From an uncultured Lachnospiraceae bacterium (lineage in GTDB: Bacteria > Bacillota > Clostridia > Lachnospirales > Lachnospiraceae): a stretch of 6,794 bases of DNA. Shown here in pieces: positions 6,343-6,794 of this stretch (positions are counted from its first letter, which is position 1; the number at the start of each line of letters is the position of its first letter). Location: NCBI GenBank assembly GCA_946409475.1, contig CAMJWQ010000193.1:1-6794 (forward strand), in the 5' to 3' direction. The position numbers were made by a program, and so were the translations under genes. The notes beneath the pieces are model-generated. The model was not told the DNA's origin. It searched no databases and worked only from the letters and a program-made list of their open reading frames with translations.

Positions 6343-6448
6343 TTCTTTACCTCCTGTTTTCTACAGCGGATTACTTTCGTAATCATCCTAGAGTCTGAAG
6401 ACGAAACAAATTATCGTTTTCGTTCTATAACAAGGATTTTAACTGTCA
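6343..6448 (-). other. 106-base rpsJ-rplC intergenic region with small inverted repeats
   Basis: This is the longest gap in the window. All other gaps are 69 bases or less and most are under 33. Read as RNA it can form three small hairpins in a row. The first has arms ACGAAA and TTTCGT (6418-6423 and 6401-6406) with an 11-base loop; four more outer pairs TAGA/TCTA are possible if eight bases are bulged. The second is a perfect 6-pair stem GATTAC/GTAATC closed by a GAAA tetraloop (6369-6384). The third is a weak 4-pair stem CTGT/ACAG (6354-6366) whose last two bases are the first two of the rplC ribosome binding site. There is no T-run, so it does not look like an intrinsic terminator. A control or processing role is inference only. 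Confidence 0.5.
6369..6384 (-). repeat. Inverted repeat with GAAA tetraloop before rplC
   Basis: The minus strand reads GATTAC-GAAA-GTAATC: a perfect 6-pair stem closed by a GNRA-class tetraloop, a loop type known to stabilise RNA hairpins. It ends 13 bases before the AGGAGGT of rplC (6349-6355), so it sits just upstream of the ribosome landing site. Its function is unknown. Confidence 0.6.
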
Positions 6449-6766
6449 CTATTTTGTTTTCATTTTGATATCGATATATACACCGGCCGGCATTTCGAGT
6501 CTCGATAATGCATCTACTGTCTTGGGAGTAGGTGTCATGATATCAATCAATCTTTTATGAGTTCTTTGCTCAAACTGTTCTCTGGAATCCTTGTATTTGT
6601 GTACGGCTCTTAAAATAGTTACCACTTCTTTTTTAGTGGGTAACGGAACCGGTCCGCTCACCTGGGATCCGTTTTTCTTAACAGTTTCAATGATTTTTTT
6701 GGCAGATGCATCGATTAATTGATGGTCATATGCCTTCAGTGTAATTCTCATTACTTGACTTGCCAT
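6449..6766 (-). CDS. rpsJ: 30S ribosomal protein S10 (NusE)
   Basis: S10 is a small protein of the 30S head. In bacteria it also acts as NusE, joining NusB in transcription antitermination complexes. The 105-residue product starts [16 protein letters not shown] and is close to the usual 102-105 residues. It contains the family signature ending GPVPLPT (about residues 38-44) and the conserved [17 protein letters not shown] stretch. The ATG at 6766 is preceded by AAGGAGG (6778-6784) with an 11-base, T-rich spacer, slightly long but with no better alternative. It is the first gene of the cluster and so the first gene of the classic S10 operon. The operon promoter and any leader lie beyond the right edge. 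The stop is TAG at 6449-6451, followed by an unusually long gap before rplC. Confidence 0.98.
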   Translation of the reverse strand: MASQVMRITLKAYDHQLIDASAKKIIETVKKNGSQVSGPVPLPTKKEVVTILRAVHKYKDSREQFEQRTHKRLIDIMTPTPKTVDALSRLEMPAGVYIDIKMKTK

Positions 6767-6777
6767 AAAAAAAGTCG

Positions 6778-6784
6778 CCTCCTT
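6778..6784 (-). promoter_or_regulatory. Ribosome binding site of rpsJ
   Basis: AAGGAGG on the minus strand lies 11 bases before the rpsJ ATG, separated by CGAC and a run of seven T. Only ten more bases remain to the window edge (6785-6794), and they show nothing recognisable, so the operon promoter is not visible here. Confidence 0.85.
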
Positions 6785-6794
6785 TTCGCACTTT

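Noticed and set aside
6415..6448. Promoter-like TGTTATAGA with a GTGACA upstream in the rpsJ-rplC gap
   Set aside because: The spacing is only 14 bases and the -10 lacks the final T, so it is a poor match.
1..6794. Mobile element, CRISPR, tRNA, defence or other accessory system
   Set aside because: The window is filled end to end with standard-order ribosomal protein genes; no insertion, transposase, direct repeat array or foreign gene is visible.

Overview
The window is a continuous block of fifteen ribosomal protein genes, all on the minus strand. It is the S10 operon followed by the start of the spc operon. In transcription order (right to left) the genes are rpsJ, rplC, rplD, rplW, rplB, rpsS, rplV, rpsC, rplP, rpmC, rpsQ, rplN, rplX, rplE and rpsN. 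At the left edge lies a ribosome binding site for the next gene, expected to be rpsH, whose start codon is outside the window. I see no mobile element, CRISPR array, tRNA, rRNA or foreign-looking gene. Plus-strand open frames are shadows of the ribosomal genes.

The organism is most likely a low-to-moderate GC Firmicute of class Clostridia, and probably Lachnospiraceae. The reasons are the strong AGGAGG-type ribosome binding sites before almost every gene, the short zinc-binding S14, the N-terminally extended L22, and the overall wording of L3, L22 and L29. The family-level call is from memory of these proteins and is an inference.

Right part (about 4646-6794): rpsJ, a 106-base gap with several small inverted repeats, rplC, rplD and rplW (joined to rplD by TAATG), then a 69-base gap before rplB that carries a promoter-like sequence. 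Middle (1982-4645): rplB, rpsS, rplV, rpsC and rplP, tightly packed, with TAATG joining rpsC to rplP. Left part (1-1992): rpmC, rpsQ, rplN, rplX, rplE and rpsN. Three of the genes here (rpmC, rpsQ, rplE) use GTG or TTG starts, and rpmC begins inside the end of rplP.

The proteins work together as structural parts of the 30S (S3, S10, S14, S17, S19) and 50S (L2, L3, L4, L5, L14, L16, L22, L23, L24, L29) subunits. Tight spacing, stop codons merged with ribosome binding sites, and overlaps point to one long message with translational coupling. I corrected three start sites (rplB, rpmC, rplE) relative to the longest open frames, using ribosome binding site spacing and family length. The window holds core housekeeping genes. 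The features worth a second look are the two longer gaps, a palindrome at the rpsQ stop codon, the cluster of non-ATG starts, and a short insertion in L3. I found no evidence of an undescribed system.
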